Of a stretch of DNA of 64,000 nt, positions 34,350 to 47,186 are shown in pieces. Position numbers and translations under genes: made by a program. Position 1 is the stretch's first letter. Every line of letters starts with the position of its first letter. Source of the stretch: Schistosoma haematobium (taxonomy: Eukaryota > Platyhelminthes > Trematoda > Strigeidida > Schistosomatidae); contig NC_067196.1 in the NCBI RefSeq assembly GCF_000699445.3, positions 78,854,364-78,918,363 of the forward strand. Reading direction: 5' to 3'. The notes below the pieces were generated by a model. The model was not told where the DNA came from. It was given only the letters and a program-made list of their open reading frames with translations, and made no database searches.

Positions 34350-34600
34350 AATCACCAAGTTCAATTATCAGCTTCAGTGAAGCAATATCAATCTCTATTA
34401 GCGAGGAAAACGCACATCGGTATAATGAAAATGAAATCAAATTACATGGCCCACTATTTTGTCAATTCTATGGTAAACCAGTTTTAAATCAAATCAAATG
34501 GTGGAGATATACAGGATTAAATTATCATGAACAAAATACGCCAAATCAATGGGAACTAATTTATAAAACTGAAAACTTTAACGAATCCATTCATATTGAA
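34350..34600 (+). CDS. Exon: first half of Ig domain 7
   Basis: The acceptor is attttttttag and the donor GAA|gtatgt. It enters in phase 1 and leaves in phase 0, the only phase-0 junction in the gene. Landmarks: linker KSPSSIIS, first cysteine in GPLFCQFYG, core tryptophan pair QIKWWRY. The second half is in 35838-36090. Confidence 0.87.
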
Positions 34601-35837
34601 GTATGTATGCTTTTTATAATCATCATTTTTACAGAATGAATATTAGTAGATTTAAAAGTGCTTTACTATTCAGTTGATCTCATTGAAGAGTCTATAAAAC
34701 CATGTTGGTAATATTGATAAGTATGACAGCAAAATGTTTGCCAACTAAGACAGATAGTTTACAATTCAATCTGTTCATATTTGTTCCTACTATTGGTTAA
34801 TCCCATACGAACTAGTGGTTATCGTTAGAAATAAGGAAAATAAGTCTCATATACTTTAGGACTATTCATGGGTTAAATGTAGTAGGCTTACAAGTAATGT
34901 TAGGTAAATATTATTTGACACGTATTAAAGTGTGGTCATTTCACTGATTTATTGAAATCGGTTGACCTGCAGTAAGGATCTACCATTTAGTTCACTAGCG
35001 TATACAATCTATTTATCCAAAACATACTTACTAATTAGATAATTTATATCGTTTGAATATCAATAAACTCTAATGACTCGATTTATTCTACGTAACTACA
35101 TCTAGCTACTTGGTATCATTCATGATTAGATGTCACTTCACTACGTAAAATTGGATTAAAGAAAAGTAACTGAAATTTAATATGTATTTGAACACCATGG
35201 ACCTAGGTTTCGTACTGTTAGGCACTCATCAGCAAGGTTAACTTGTAATCTTGAAGAACTTGTTGTTATCTGATAGATTCGATATCTTATCACTAAGCTT
35301 CACAGTCAGAGACATCATCAATGAGCTGTCTGGGATTTAATAAACTTTCTGAAGGACTAAAACGTATTTATAATTGATTGATCACTGGGCAGTGACCAAA
35401 GTCAGGCATGTCACGTCTTTCTTAGTACTGTCCATAGGATTACAGTGTGACCACTAGTCTAGGACACTAGAAATCGAGTGCATTATGGTGAGATGTGAGG
35501 TGGTGGTTGTGGTGCCAACAACACAAAGCCAAGGTCTAAGGCCTCGTACCGACTACTATCCAGCGATAAACTAGAATGAGTTGACGTTTTCCATTCGACC
35601 AAATAAACCCAAAACTAATCATTTATAAATGTACCATGTACAATAAAAACCTCATGAGCTTTACTGATAGAATAAATGCTCGAAATTGTTACTTCCTAAC
35701 AGTCAGAGTTTTTGGATGTATGGGAGTCAAAACCATCACCATTTCTTCATTCAAATGGGCTATTTAACTACTTATATTTTTTTCAGTAGCTAGGAAAGAC
35801 CTTTAATGTTTTCATATTTAGTTATACATTTTTTCAG
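34601..35837 (-). mobile_element. Intron with SINE family C at about 35185-35420
   Basis: The phase-0 intron inside Ig7 contains a minus-strand family C SINE: leader resembling 12345-12390, head remnant (gtctctgactgtgaagctt) and an intact-looking hammerhead (35193-35239). The sequence 35420-35580 may be an extension of the same repeat. The rest is plain AT-rich intron. Confidence 0.55.
35193..35239 (-). ncRNA. Hammerhead ribozyme, family C
   Basis: On the minus strand: CTGATGA (35232-35226), stem II GTGC/GTAC with a six-base loop, GAAAC (35211-35207), stem III palindrome ACCTAGGT (35208-35201) and cleavage GTC (35202-35200). Stem I pairs CCTTG with CATGG except for one T-T mismatch. All core bases are present. 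Confidence 0.65.
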
Positions 35838-36090
35838 GAAACATCTAGTCTACTAATTATCACCGGGAATCCAGCATTCATCACTTCATCTAGATTTAAT
35901 TTCATTATGGATGGAAGACAATCAAGTTACGAGTTTCTTGTCCGCAACTTGGAAAAGATGACTTATAGATTCACGGTATTCACAATGCTGTGGTTGAAGA
36001 AATTTAATCATAAAGATTATGGATATTATAAATGTCAATCAAAAAGTGAAATAGGCAGTATTTCTGAAATTCGTCAATTCCAGAAACCAA
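35838..36090 (+). CDS. Exon: second half of Ig domain 7
   Basis: The acceptor is attttttcag in phase 0 and the donor A|gtaagg in phase 1, complementing the previous exon. About 84 codons carry a long insert and then HKDYGYYKCQSKSEIG, the D-x-G-x-Y-x-C strand with the second Ig cysteine. FQKP leads to the FN3 linker. A full-length RTE LINE is inserted about 50 bp beyond the donor. Confidence 0.88.
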
Positions 36091-36140
36091 GTAAGGTTGT
36101 TTTTTCGAATTCAAATAGTATGAACTATTTTTAAATAAGT

Positions 36141-39100
36141 GTTAATTATGCACAACTCCGCCTGTAGCTCTTCCAGAGTTACTGCCGGTCCCAAGCCCGG
36201 GTAAAGGAGGAGGGTTGGGCATGGGGTTAGCGTCCCCATCCCGTAGAAAACTAACTCGCTAATAAAACGCTTACCAGAAAAAATAATTCAAACCACTTTA
36301 ACTCTGCCCTGGGACTTAGAAGGTCTTTATTTAGAAGAATTATGACGCTTCATGGTGAAAGCCGAGTTCCTTCGGAAGCCACGAGGCCGATGCCCCTTCT
36401 AACAACCAGAGCAACGATTTTTATGGGTACATGGAACGTCCGAACGATGTGGGAGACCGGGAAGACAAGTCAAATAACAACGGGAATGAGGAGATACAAC
36501 TTGGCAGTACTGGGAATCAGAGAAACCCATTGGACCCAAGCTGGACAACAAAGGCTAAATACGGGAGAGATGCTGCTATACTCCGGTCACGAAGAGGAAA
36601 ATGCTCCACACACTCAGGGAGTCGCTCTTATGCTGTCCAAAGTAGCACGAAATTCACTTGTAGGATGGGAATCTCACGGATCCAGAATCATCAAAGCATC
36701 ATTCAAAACAAAGAAGAAGGGGATCTTAAATGAATATTATCCAATGTTATGCACCCACCAATGATAGCAACGACGACATTAAAGATCAATTCTACGAGCG
36801 GCTGTAGTCAATCATAGAGAAATGCCCAAGAAAGGACCTCACCATTCTAATGGGAGATCTAAATGCCAAAGTCGGAATAGACAACACTGGATATGAAGAT
36901 ATCATGGGACGACATGGACTAGGTGAGAGAAATGAAAATGGGGGAAGATTTGCAAATCTGTGTGCATTCAACAAATTGGTCATAGGAGGCACAATATTTC
37001 CACACAAACGTATACACAAGGTTACATGGATCTCACCGGACCACACTACAGAGAACCAAATAGATCATATTTGCATCAACAAAAAATTCCGAAGGACAAT
37101 GGAAGATGTGAGAACCAGGAGAGGAGCTGACATAGCTTCAGATCACCATCTTGTTGTGGCCAATTTCAAACTGAAGCTAATGAAGAACTGGACAAACGGC
37201 ATTAAAAAAAGTTCAATACAGATTTCCTTCCACATACTGACAAACTCAACCAATTCAACATACCTCTCAACAACAGGTTCCAAGCCTTACAGGATCTACT
37301 GAAGGAAGAAGAAACTACTATGGAGGACAACTGGAAAAGTATCAAAGAAGCATTAACTTCAACGTGTCAAGAGGTTGTGGGCCTCAAGAAGTATCATCAT
37401 AAGGAATGGATCTCTATAGAAACACTGGACAAGATCAAAGAAAAGAAGAACAAGAAGGCAGCAATTAACAACAGCCGAACACGAGCAGAGAAATTCCAAG
37501 CACAAGCTGAATACATAGAAGCAAACAAGCAAGTGATGAAAAGCATTAGAGCCGACAAGAAGAAATACGTGGAAGAACTAACAACGACGGCGGAAAAAGC
37601 TTTAAGAGAAGGAAATATAAAACAACTTTACGATGCAACGAAGAAACTAGCAGGGAAATACAGTAAACCAGAGAGGCCGGTCAAGGATAAAGAAGGCAGG
37701 CCAATCACTGTAATTCAACAACAGCGGAAGAGATGGGTAGAATACTTCGAGGAACTCCTGAATAGGCCGGCTCCAATGAATCCGCCGGACATCGAAGCAG
37801 CACATACAGATCTTCCTATAGATTTCAATCCACCAACGATGGAAGAAATTAGAATGGCCATCAGACAAATCAAGAACGGGGAAGCAGCAGGACCCGACAA
37901 CATACCAGATGAAGCACTGAAGTCAGACGTCGAAGTAACCACAAACATGCTTCACTTTCTATTCAAAAAGACTTGGGAGGAGGAACAAGTGCCGATGGAC
38001 TGGAAAGAAGGACACCTCGTCAAGATTCCAAAGAAAGGAGATCTGAGCAAATGTGAAAACTACAGAGGCATTACACTACTGTCAATACCAGGGAAAGTCT
38101 TTAACAGAGTGTTGCTGAACTGGATGAAGGATGCAGTAGACGCCCAACTTCGAGATCAACAAGCTGGATTCCGTAAGGATCGGTCGTGCACTGACCATAT
38201 TGCGACAATACGGATCATCGTCGAACAATCAATTGAGTGGAACTCATCACTATACATCAACTTCATTGATTATGAAAAGGCATTCGACAGTGTGGATAGG
38301 AGGACGTTATGGAGACTTCTTCGACATTACGGAGTTCCTGAGAAGATTGTCAATATTATCCGGAACTCATATGACGGACTACAGTGCAAGGTCGTGTATG
38401 GAGGACAACTGACAGATGCATTCCAAGTAAGGACCGGAGTCAGACAAGGCTGTTTACTTTCTCCCTTCCTCTTTCTTTTGGTGGTCGATTGGATTATGAA
38501 GACCTCGACATCTGAGGGAAAACACGGAATACAATGAACAGCTCAAAATCAATTAGACGATTCGGACTTCGCAGATGACCTAGCCCTCCTATCGCATACA
38601 CACGAACAAATGCAGATAAAGACAGCCAATGTAGCAGGAGTCCCTGTATCACTAGACCACAAGGGGAAAACCAAGGTCCTCAAATACAACGCAGAGAATA
38701 GCAATCCAATCACTCTTGATGGCGAAACTCTGGAAGATGTAGAATCCTTCACATACCTGGGAAGCATCACCGATGAACAAGGAGGTTCAGATGCAGACGT
38801 AAAGGCGAGGATTGGCAAAGCTAGGGCTGCATTCCTACATTTGAAGAACATATGGAACTCAGAACAACTTTCAACCAATATCAAAGTCATAATCTTCAAT
38901 ACCAATGTCAAGGCAGTACTACTGTACGGAGCTGAAACTTGGAAAACTACTACAACCGTCATCAAACAAGTACAAGTATTTATAAATAGTTGTCTACGCA
39001 GGATACTCAACATCCACTGGTCGGATACCATCAGCAACAGCCTTTTGTGGGAGAGAACAGATCAGCTTCCAGCTGAAGAGGAAATTAGGAAAAGACGATG

Positions 39101-39372
39101 GAAATGGATAGGACATACATTACGCAAATCATCAAACTGCATCACGAGGCAAGCCCTAACTTGGAATCCTGAAGGGAAGTGGAAAAGAGGAAGGCGAAAG
39201 AACACATTACGTCGGATAATAGAAGCAGATATGAAAACGATGAATAACAACTGGAAGGAGCTGGAAAGGATTGCTTTGGACAGGGTTGGATGGCGACTGC
39301 TGGTGAGCGGCCTATGTTCCTTCACGAGGAGTAACAGGCGTAAGTAAGTAAGTAAGTAAGTTAATTATGCAC
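36141..39372 (+). mobile_element. Complete RTE-clade (SR2-like) LINE, dead, with target duplication
   Basis: The target duplication ttaattatgcac occurs at 36142-36153 and 39361-39372. The element (36154-39360) has a 5' UTR, an apurinic-type endonuclease (IFMGTWNVRTM; IQCYAPTND; LTILMGDLNAKVG; SDHHLVV), an RT ([50 protein letters not shown]), an ORF2 C-terminal domain and a 3' tail of TAAG units. Short 3' tandem repeats in place of poly(A) are characteristic of RTE. It sits in sense orientation about 50 bp after the Ig7 donor. Confidence 0.9.
36342..39347 (+). pseudogene. RTE endonuclease-RT polyprotein, disrupted
   Basis: Lesions seen: a frameshift near 36720 between SFKTKKKG and IIQCYAPTND; TAG at 36805-36807; a frameshift near the A-run at 37204-37210 (the frame resumes in RFQALQDLLKEEET); and TGA at 38535-38537 where related elements have a Trp codon (GIQ-W-TAQ), just before the catalytic FADD box. 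Longest intact piece is 37320-38537. The few lesions suggest a moderately recent insertion. Confidence 0.85.
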
Positions 39373-39774
39373 GTGAAAATTTAGATTGATGCCCATTTAT
39401 TCCGGGTATTACCTTGTATCTGTCCCTGTATAACTACTGTGCAACAAGTAGTTATAAACCCACAACAGAACTGCTCTGTAAAATACATTTCGATCACGAG
39501 TATAATAAATACATATTTGTCAGTCCGAAAATTTATGTATTGTCTTATATATCTCTAGAACAGCAAAGATTCTTCAGCTTAGTAGGTAGATTACCTCATT
39601 GGGATAGCATGCTTCGATTCATTGAAATCAGTACGATTAAAGAATTTAGCTCAAAGAAATGTGACATTCTTTTTTCATACTTTCTGAACATCTATTAGTG
39701 ATTAAACAGTCAATGTTTAATTGACTTGTAAACATCCAACAAACTTTACAATTTGTCCTTCATATTATTTACTA
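39373..39774. other. Spacer between two opposed RTE copies
   Basis: AT-rich intron sequence, about 400 bp, nothing recognised. Confidence 0.5.
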
Positions 39775-41471
39775 ACTTGCTTACGGTTGTTACCCTCTTG
39801 AGACATAGGCCGAGGAGCAGCGATCCCCAACTAACTCTGTCTTGAGCTATCTTTTGCAGCTGTTGCCAAGTTTTACTCACCCTCTTGATGTCTGCCTCGG
39901 AACCCTGGCACAATGTCTGCTTTGGTCAGCCTCTTTTCCCTTTCCCTTGAGGATTCCAAGTAGGAGCTTGCTTTGTGATGCAATTTGATTTCACAATGTG
40001 TGTCCTATTTATGCCCGGATTCTTTCCATAATTTGCGCCTCACCTGGACGATAGTTTGTTCTACGCCACAATAGGTTGTTGCTGATGCTGTATGACCTAC
40101 AGATCTGGAGTATCTTGTGTAGAAAACTGTTTAGAAAAGCCTGTACTGCTTTGATTATAATTGTAGTGGTTCTCCACGTTTCAGATATTCAAACTTGAAC
40201 TGCCTTGACATTCGTATTGCAGACTCCAAATTGGGTGTTTGCTGATAAGCAGTCGTTTTGAGTTCCAGGTATTCTTCAACTGTAGGAATACTATCTATGA
40301 TTCACTAATCCGTTTCTCCGAATATGCATCAGATCCTCCTTGTTCATCAGTGATGATATAAAACTTTCCGCCTCCGATCCACTCTGTCAAATACTTTTTG
40401 ATTGCCAAGGAAATCGATGTTCAGTGACAAATTCCATCTCATCGATTGTTCAACGATGATCCTTAAAGCCATGATTTCATTGGCATATGGTCGATAGTCA
40501 GTCTGTTGGCCTTGAAGCTCGGTGCATACTGAATCTTCCATCCGGTGGAGCGACCCTGTTGAAAACCCTTCTTGGTACCAGTAGTAGCGTGATACCTCTG
40601 TATTTTTCACACTTGCTCGGATCTCTTTTATTTAGTATCTTCATGAGTTGTTTTACTTTACAGTCTGTCTGTGGCATTTGTTCCTCCCTGCCAGTTTCTT
40701 CGCCGTATCGTGCAGTTGTCTTATATTTCCTTATGTTGGAGCTTTTTCCACCGTCGTTGCTAGCTGTTCCACATATTTCTGCTTGTCAGCTCTAATGCTC
40801 TTCTCCACTTGCTTGTTTGCTTCAGTGTATTCAGTTTGTGCCTTGGATCTCTCTGTTCTTGTTCGATTGTCGTTAACTTCTGCCCTAGTGTTCTCCCTTT
40901 CGTGAATCCAAAACAGGGTTCCCGTAGAGACGCACTCCTTTTTGGTGATGCTCCTTGCGACCCAGAACCTCCTGACACGTCGAAGTTAGTGTCCCTCTTA
41001 TCCATTTCCAGTTGTTCCCCATAATAGCTTCTTCTTCTTCTTTGAGTAGATCCTGTTGTTGAGTGCTATGTTGAATTGGTTGAGTTTGTCAATATGTGGA
41101 AGGAAGTCTGTATTGAACCTTTGTAATGCTGTTTTCCCAGTTGTCCATTGCTTCTTTAGCTTCAGTTTATTCTTCGTGACTAGACTACAGTAGCATCTCT
41201 CCCGAATCTAACTTTTTCTGTTTAACTTGGGTTCAATGGGTTTCATTTATTCTAAGAACTACCAAATTGTATCTTCTCACTTTCCGGAGAATCTAGGCCT
41301 TCTCTAGCAAGCGCCATCACTCTTCTAAGTATAGAACCTCCGAATTTCGAGGTGAGTTTGAATGGTTAAAGTTCTTTTCTGTGGGACATAATCTCTAACC
41401 ACAAGTTTAACCCGTTTCCTTTATCTGGGCTTGGGATAAGCAGAAACCCTAGAAGGGCTCTAGGTGGAGTT
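39775..41471 (-). mobile_element. Older antisense RTE LINE with internal deletion
   Basis: On the minus strand the 5' UTR (cttgggataagcag read on +, near 41425-41470), traces of the middle region, RT motif A relic (FLGNQKVFDRVDRR near 40390) and ORF2 C-terminus are in order. The frame jumps from DRVDRR straight to the [10 protein letters not shown] equivalent, so about 0.5 kb of RT palm is deleted; much of the endonuclease is also missing. Divergence from the 36154 copy is high, implying an older subfamily. It ends 42 bp upstream of the FN3 exon. Confidence 0.75.
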
Positions 41472-41513
41472 TATCATTTATGTTTACACCATTATATATT
41501 GTTCATTTTGTAG

Positions 41514-41954
41514 CTTCTCCCCAGGCTATCACTAAACTGTATCATATTAAGTCCACGTGGACATCGGCAACTATATTTTGGAAGCCAGGTGGATATCATA
41601 GCTCATCAGTGAATATGTCATACCAAGATCTCTTAAACAATTCAGTCGATGGAATTCGAAACAAAATTCAAAATTCATTATCCATTTGGCTTAAAAACAT
41701 TCAGGATATGCAACAATATTCTGTTACTTTGGAAGATCATGGAATTACTTCTTTTTTAACGAATGGAACCGAATCACATTTACTAGATCCTTCCGAGTCA
41801 CTGAACAACTCAGATAACTTTAATGGTCCATTTTCAGTTCATTCAAGTGACACTGACTTATCAAATATCAAGGGGAGAAAGACCAACAAAAGAAAGATAT
41901 TACAAAATGAATTTCTAATAAATACTGAAGGACAAAATTACATCAATATAAGCG
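41514..41954 (+). CDS. Exon: FN3 domain, N-terminal part with insert
   Basis: The acceptor is cattttgtag and the donor G|gtaaga, phase 1 at both ends. The start TSPQAITKLYHIKS followed by SATIFWKPGG is the A-B-C strand region of an FN3 domain with its conserved tryptophan. About 110 residues of insert follow, rich in Ser, Asn, Asp and Lys with a basic patch GRKTNKRK, before the domain resumes in the next exon. Single FN3 domains after a row of Ig domains are typical of nephrin-like and sidestep-like receptors. An antisense RTE fragment ends about 40 bp before the acceptor. Confidence 0.87.
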
Positions 41955-41984
41955 GTAAGAAGGATCACCATTAAAGATTAATTA

Positions 41985-42235
41985 ATTAATTCAGCTCACT
42001 GAAGACAATGGTTTACGGTCGCGCGATTTCGTGGATTGGTTGAAGTTAGACATTAACACCGCTAAATGCCGGCCAGCTCAGTGGTTCAATGGTTAAGCGC
42101 CCGCGGAAAACGGGATGGCGGATGCGCACTGTTGAGGAGTCCCACGATGGGACGAAACGGCCGTCCAGTCCTTCCAGGTTTTCTATGGTGGTCTAGCTTC
42201 AAATGACTCATGATTTCAACTACTGAAATTAATTA
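41985..42235 (+). mobile_element. SINE family B, complete, ribozyme mutated
   Basis: Leader, tRNA-like head (ggctagctcagtgg type) with a damaged B-box, hammerhead and conserved tail. The box is TTGAGGA (C3 changed); GAAAC, GTC and palindromic stem III ACGGCCGT are intact. Confidence 0.7.
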
Positions 42236-44191
42236 ATTCAATTCATTTTCTTTATGTGTATAAAAGCGACTACCAGGATTTCCTTTAGGTCTATAACACT
42301 TTATAATTATGGAATGATTGTGCTGTTCTAATATGAAAGGTTTTATTACGTACTCAATAACGGCAGCTGGCATATAGCATGTCAACAGCTTGCTGCTAAT
42401 ACTGGATGAAAGAGTAGGAGCAACTAGATATTTGAACAGGACAGTTTAATATGGATACTAACATAAGCATGACATTCAAACACAGAAAATAAACGAATTA
42501 AGAATCATGGCAATTGATCAGAAAAGGCTGAGGGTCATGTGAAAAAGTAAATTATAAATAGGACTGACAGTTGACTTTACTAGTAAGAATTTAATACCAT
42601 CAACTGATAAGTCTGCTCCCTGAACTCTACTTGTTTCTTATAACCACAGACCACTCCTATACTCGTAGTTGGAATATAGGCAGCTCGAAATAAGAGTAAA
42701 AGTTTCATTGTAAATTCTATTTACAAACATAGTTTTGTGTGAACTTGGTCTTCCAGAAGCTTCTACAAGCACACAAAATGTAGTAACAACATGGGCAATT
42801 ATCTAACAAAGATCCTTCATTTTTTATATGCTTCTCAAAGGCATTTATTCAAATCTAATCCTATTAAACATTGAGTGGCTAATATCATATTCTCCCTATC
42901 CCTTATGAAATGAAGTGTATTTATATGACAGGTACTAGGAAAATTTAGTTTATCTGTTTCAATGTCAATGATTAAGATCCGAAATTTCACGGAATCATTA
43001 TAGTTTTCTGGTTCTTTTGAGGAAAATTTCATTTCAAAACAATGAAAAATGTGATCATACTAATGGCTACAACTTTTATTCATGTTATATCTAATATTTA
43101 ATGAATAAAAAGAAAAACTGAGTTTTGTAGAACTTGATACGATAATTAATCTGTTCAACTGCTACAGATACTATTGGCCTACAAACATAGAAAGTAAATC
43201 AAACATAAATTTCAATAAGAATAAAGCTACATAATATCTGGTCACCAATTTTTTAAATTTTCTGGACCCCGTTGAGTTCAAGAACCAATGATTTTATGGT
43301 TCAAAACCCATCTTCATCTGAACAAAGCTGATTCTTGGTCATCAACCGAGGTGGAGAACTACGAACTAAGTGAGATAAGGATTATCACGTTTAGTTAATT
43401 TTATATATATGGTTATAACGGGCCAACTATTTTTCTTATGTTCATAATATTAGCCTTGAGCTTTTTTAATATCATGTTTTAATTTTTACTGAAGTTAGTA
43501 CATCCGTCTATCACTTGTGAACTTAATTTGCACTAACTTTTATTTTGTTCCACGACATGTTACTTAATATTATTGAGTAGTTTGAGTATATTCATTTATT
43601 TATTTGTTGTGTCCTACAACGAAGTATTTGTCCAATCACTGTTTACCCCTAATTCCACATTTTATCTAATTCTTTCCCTTGCAATTATATTCGCACTTTT
43701 GTCTTTATTAGGTTTCCATGTTCACTACTTTTTTCTGAAACTACCTTTAATGGTCCTTTGGTTTTCGTGTCAGCCAGTGATGATACACACGCTTTATAAG
43801 TCTGCTGATTATATACATAACATGACACAATTTTACTCCTATTTATACATGTAAAAAACTCAATAATCCTCTCAATATATTTCTAATGCATTAACCGACG
43901 CTGCTATACTTCGAGGATTTCGAAATTTTAATGTCTCTCATAATAGCATAGAGTAGTCAGATAAGTTTACCCTTTCGATTTAGAAATCTATTCACTTTGT
44001 GAGAATTCTTGGACACCGTCTACAATTCTAAACGTTAAATCTTGAGTATTTTATGTTATCTATAGTTCTGTATTCTTAAGTCTACGGAAAAAAACTTTCC
44101 TTTTTAGTCTTGAAATTTGTTCGATGTTTTTATGTTTATATAGATATGAGAATAATCAAGCATCTATTTTTACAACATATTTTAACATCAG
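42236..44191. other. Intron sequence, no gene seen
   Basis: AT-rich intron splitting the FN3 domain. A hydrophobic open frame at 43573-43854 was considered and rejected. No repeats were recognised. Confidence 0.5.
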
Positions 44192-44287
44192 GTTTAATGC
44201 CAAATCACCTGTATACCGTGACAATTTCAAGAATAAATAAACATGGAAAGAGTAAACCATCTAAGCCACTGGCTTTCAGAACAAAAT
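44192..44287 (+). CDS. Exon: FN3 domain, C-terminal part
   Basis: The acceptor is ttaacatcag and the donor T|gtaagt, phase 1 at both ends. The 31 codons read GLMPNHLYTVTISRINKHG and then SKPSKPLAFRT, matching the FN3 F and G strands: L-x-P-x-x-x-Y-x-V and N-x-x-G-x-S-x-P-S with a terminal F-x-T. Confidence 0.9.
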
Positions 44288-44409
44288 GTAAGTTTCATGT
44301 ACCACTGTTACATAAAAATGGTTGTATCGATAACGCATAGGAAAATTTTAGTGGGGCCCTTTTATTTGTCGTCATTTAGATCGGACGATGTTGTCGAAAG
44401 GGCTCTCCA

Positions 44410-44854
44410 CTTTAGTGGTTCGAGTTCTGACTTTAATTCGATCGTAATGAATGTTTGTTATCGCCAATCCTCGTTTATAATCATCGAATTAAATCACGTC
44501 AGTCAATAAAGGAATTAGACAAGTCAAATAACCAGAATGGACTTGTGAATACATGTATTTCGTATATAAAGCGAATGGAATAAAGAGAAGAGAAACGATG
44601 CACAGTGAAGATGGCTGGTAAGCCAACTCCCCTTTAACCAAGCGTTAATCAGTATTGATAGTTACACAAAAGTAAGTTACATACATGTGATGAGTAGTGG
44701 GATAGGAAGTGTACACACACCAACGCACTCATATAAAAACAGTCAAGATTGATAAGCGAATAAATAACAAGGTCAGAATGTGACTTAAGTAGAATGAACC
44801 GAATGGGCTGTCCGAATGCTAGAATAAGGTATATGGGTTTAACATAATAACCGA
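44410..44854 (+). repeat. Large inverted repeat, left arm
   Basis: This is the reverse complement of 47964-48410. Identity is near perfect from about 44445 to 44854 and lower in the outer 35 bases. The inner junction is sharp at ataaccga. It contains a TATA-like gtatataaagc, but no recognisable coding sequence. Confidence 0.8.
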
Positions 44855-47186
44855 CAGTAGAAAATAAGGGTTAAACAAATGATTAAAAAAACTATTCAAT
44901 ACCTAAACTTGAGTGGATAAAATGCAGTTAGGTATATTAAGCTGTTAATACTATCCAATAAATGTTGTGTATTAAACATTACTACTGGTTTTTAAGTCTT
45001 CAGACAATTCATATGTTTTATAATCGAGAAAATTAGTATTATTTAATAGGCTATATCCTGGCTTATTTTTGATTTTTCAATATCGAAATTACTGTTGAGA
45101 AACAGTAAACAAAGAAAAAATCTGGTAATATCCATTTTAAATCGATTAGTTACGTTAATATAAATTTTCATGAGTATTTAAACAATTAGTTTCATAAAAA
45201 TTGGGTGTGGCATAAAGATTTCAGTAATTGCAATTAATCTGTTCAAAGATAACAATACAAAGAACATACAATCTGATAAGATCGAATAATTACTGTTAAC
45301 TAGTAAGAAATTCAATTACTCACATCTATACCATGTACAAAATTCGATAACTAGACTTAACTCTATAGTTTTCTAGCTTATAAATGTCTTCGAAAGTTTA
45401 ATTTTAATGATTTTCATTAAGAAGTTCAGATCGAACCATGGCGTCAAACATTGAAATTATTTACTTTGGCTTCCAAGATCTTCATAAATGTAATTTTGTA
45501 TCAAATTATTAGCTTTTGCTCAGCTAAGAGTTTTTACTTGACTATTATTTCCATAACAAATAGAATAGTAACGATATACTAAATCATGTGGTTATTTCAA
45601 TCTAGATTACTAACAAACTGTTAAGGCTTTAGTATAAAAGAAGTAACTGGCTTTTGAACAATCATAATACGAAGATCCACCACCGAATATTACATTGTGT
45701 TGACCGATTTACATGTGGGTGGCAAATTTCACGTCCATCGAATCTTAAATACCACAGATTACTAGTGAAACAAAATAATGCCACCAGTCGTGAAAAAGTT
45801 CATACAGAAAGAATAAAAAAACTAAATATTTGAATTAGGTTGATGGGTTTTAAACAATCAGATAAAATCGCATGTAAAATCTATTTCATAGTTGTTGTGA
45901 CAGTAATAACAACAAGAATAGGAAAGATGAATGTACAACTAAGGATAATAGGAAATGTCTTGTAAGACAGTGCGAATCATACAGATTGAGGAAGGAACAA
46001 AATTGGAGCTATGAATAAAACGACCATAATTTGTGCCAAGATAAACAAAGTGGTTGTATATATCTGTTATATTTCTTTGATTTGATACTAGTTGCTTCAG
46101 CTGTATGCAGTCAGTGTAGTATTGCGTCTGTTGGTAGACCATTTGGAGCTTGTATCTTGTATCTATAAAGTTGGAGAGAATGACACTAATTGTAAGTTTC
46201 GTAATGGCATTTCCTGGCCATACCGGAACGTGTTCACCAGCGCACAGATATGATGACCTTTGGGTGCGACTTATGTAACTAGCCCACAAGAATAGCTATA
46301 TTGGCAAACAAACACAGATGATACAATTACTAGCATTCTATCAATAATGTGCTGCTTTAGACCTGGCTTCTTTGAAAAAGTCAGTTGTTAATTAGCAGCA
46401 TAACAAGTCGTTTTAAGATATCTGCTTAGTCGACATGTTAAAATCTCATCCTGTATCACCTTTTAAATAACGTATTAAATATAAATATTTTTTGAACTGT
46501 TAGGTCTAACTATTTATTGTCTTATTAAATTACTAGGTTATTCATTTTGTAGTTTGTTTGACTCATTTTTTGTAATTTCCACAGAAGAAAAAGAGAAAAC
46601 TTTCACCTACTAATCACATAAATCTTAGTTAGAAATAGTCTAAATCGACACCACTGATAAATACTCCCAACTTAATTCCTTTAGTTTTAATTTGGTGATT
46701 ACACTTGGTATAGTTGATACTTAAAAGTTACAATTCTCTATAATATGTTAGATCTGACTGTCAACGAATGTTAGTCAGGAGAAATTACATTTCATAAGGC
46801 TCTTTTGCATAAATTTTAGTTGCATCTGATTGATATATAGTAGTAATATATACAGGATTTGTTCTGTATATTCCTACATTTCTCCCTTACAATCTAAGAA
46901 TTATATTTCAGAATTTAATGTGAATAAATTGAGTTAATTATAAGTGTTCCTCTCATCTTTGCAACTATTTCATAGTGTTGTTCCATATCATGACAATTCT
47001 AGTTGAAGACAATCATCAAGAAACCTTGTTTGACTTTAGTTTTCTACCAGTTGGCATACCTCATTAGAGCCTATCTACATTCTTTCAAAGACCGTTACTT
47101 GCTTGCATAGTGATTCTAAGGGCGACAAAATGTAACAAGATACTAAAACTTTATTATAAACGAAAATTAATTGTGAATTATGCTCA
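44855..47186. other. Sequence between the inverted arms, no gene seen
   Basis: AT-rich. One minus-strand open frame of 116 codons (45939-46289) has no recognised motif. No transposase signature was seen. Confidence 0.45.

Noticed and set aside
36792..37046. Minus-strand and overlapping frames inside the RTE LINE
   Set aside because: Shadows of the endonuclease-RT coding sequence.
43573..43854. 93-codon hydrophobic open frame in the FN3 intron
   Set aside because: Hydrophobic peptides arise easily from T-rich intron DNA; no splice sites in phase with neighbours and no recognised motif.
45939..46289. 116-codon minus-strand open frame between the inverted arms
   Set aside because: No transposase or other motif recognised and no evidence of exon borders; kept only as a note.
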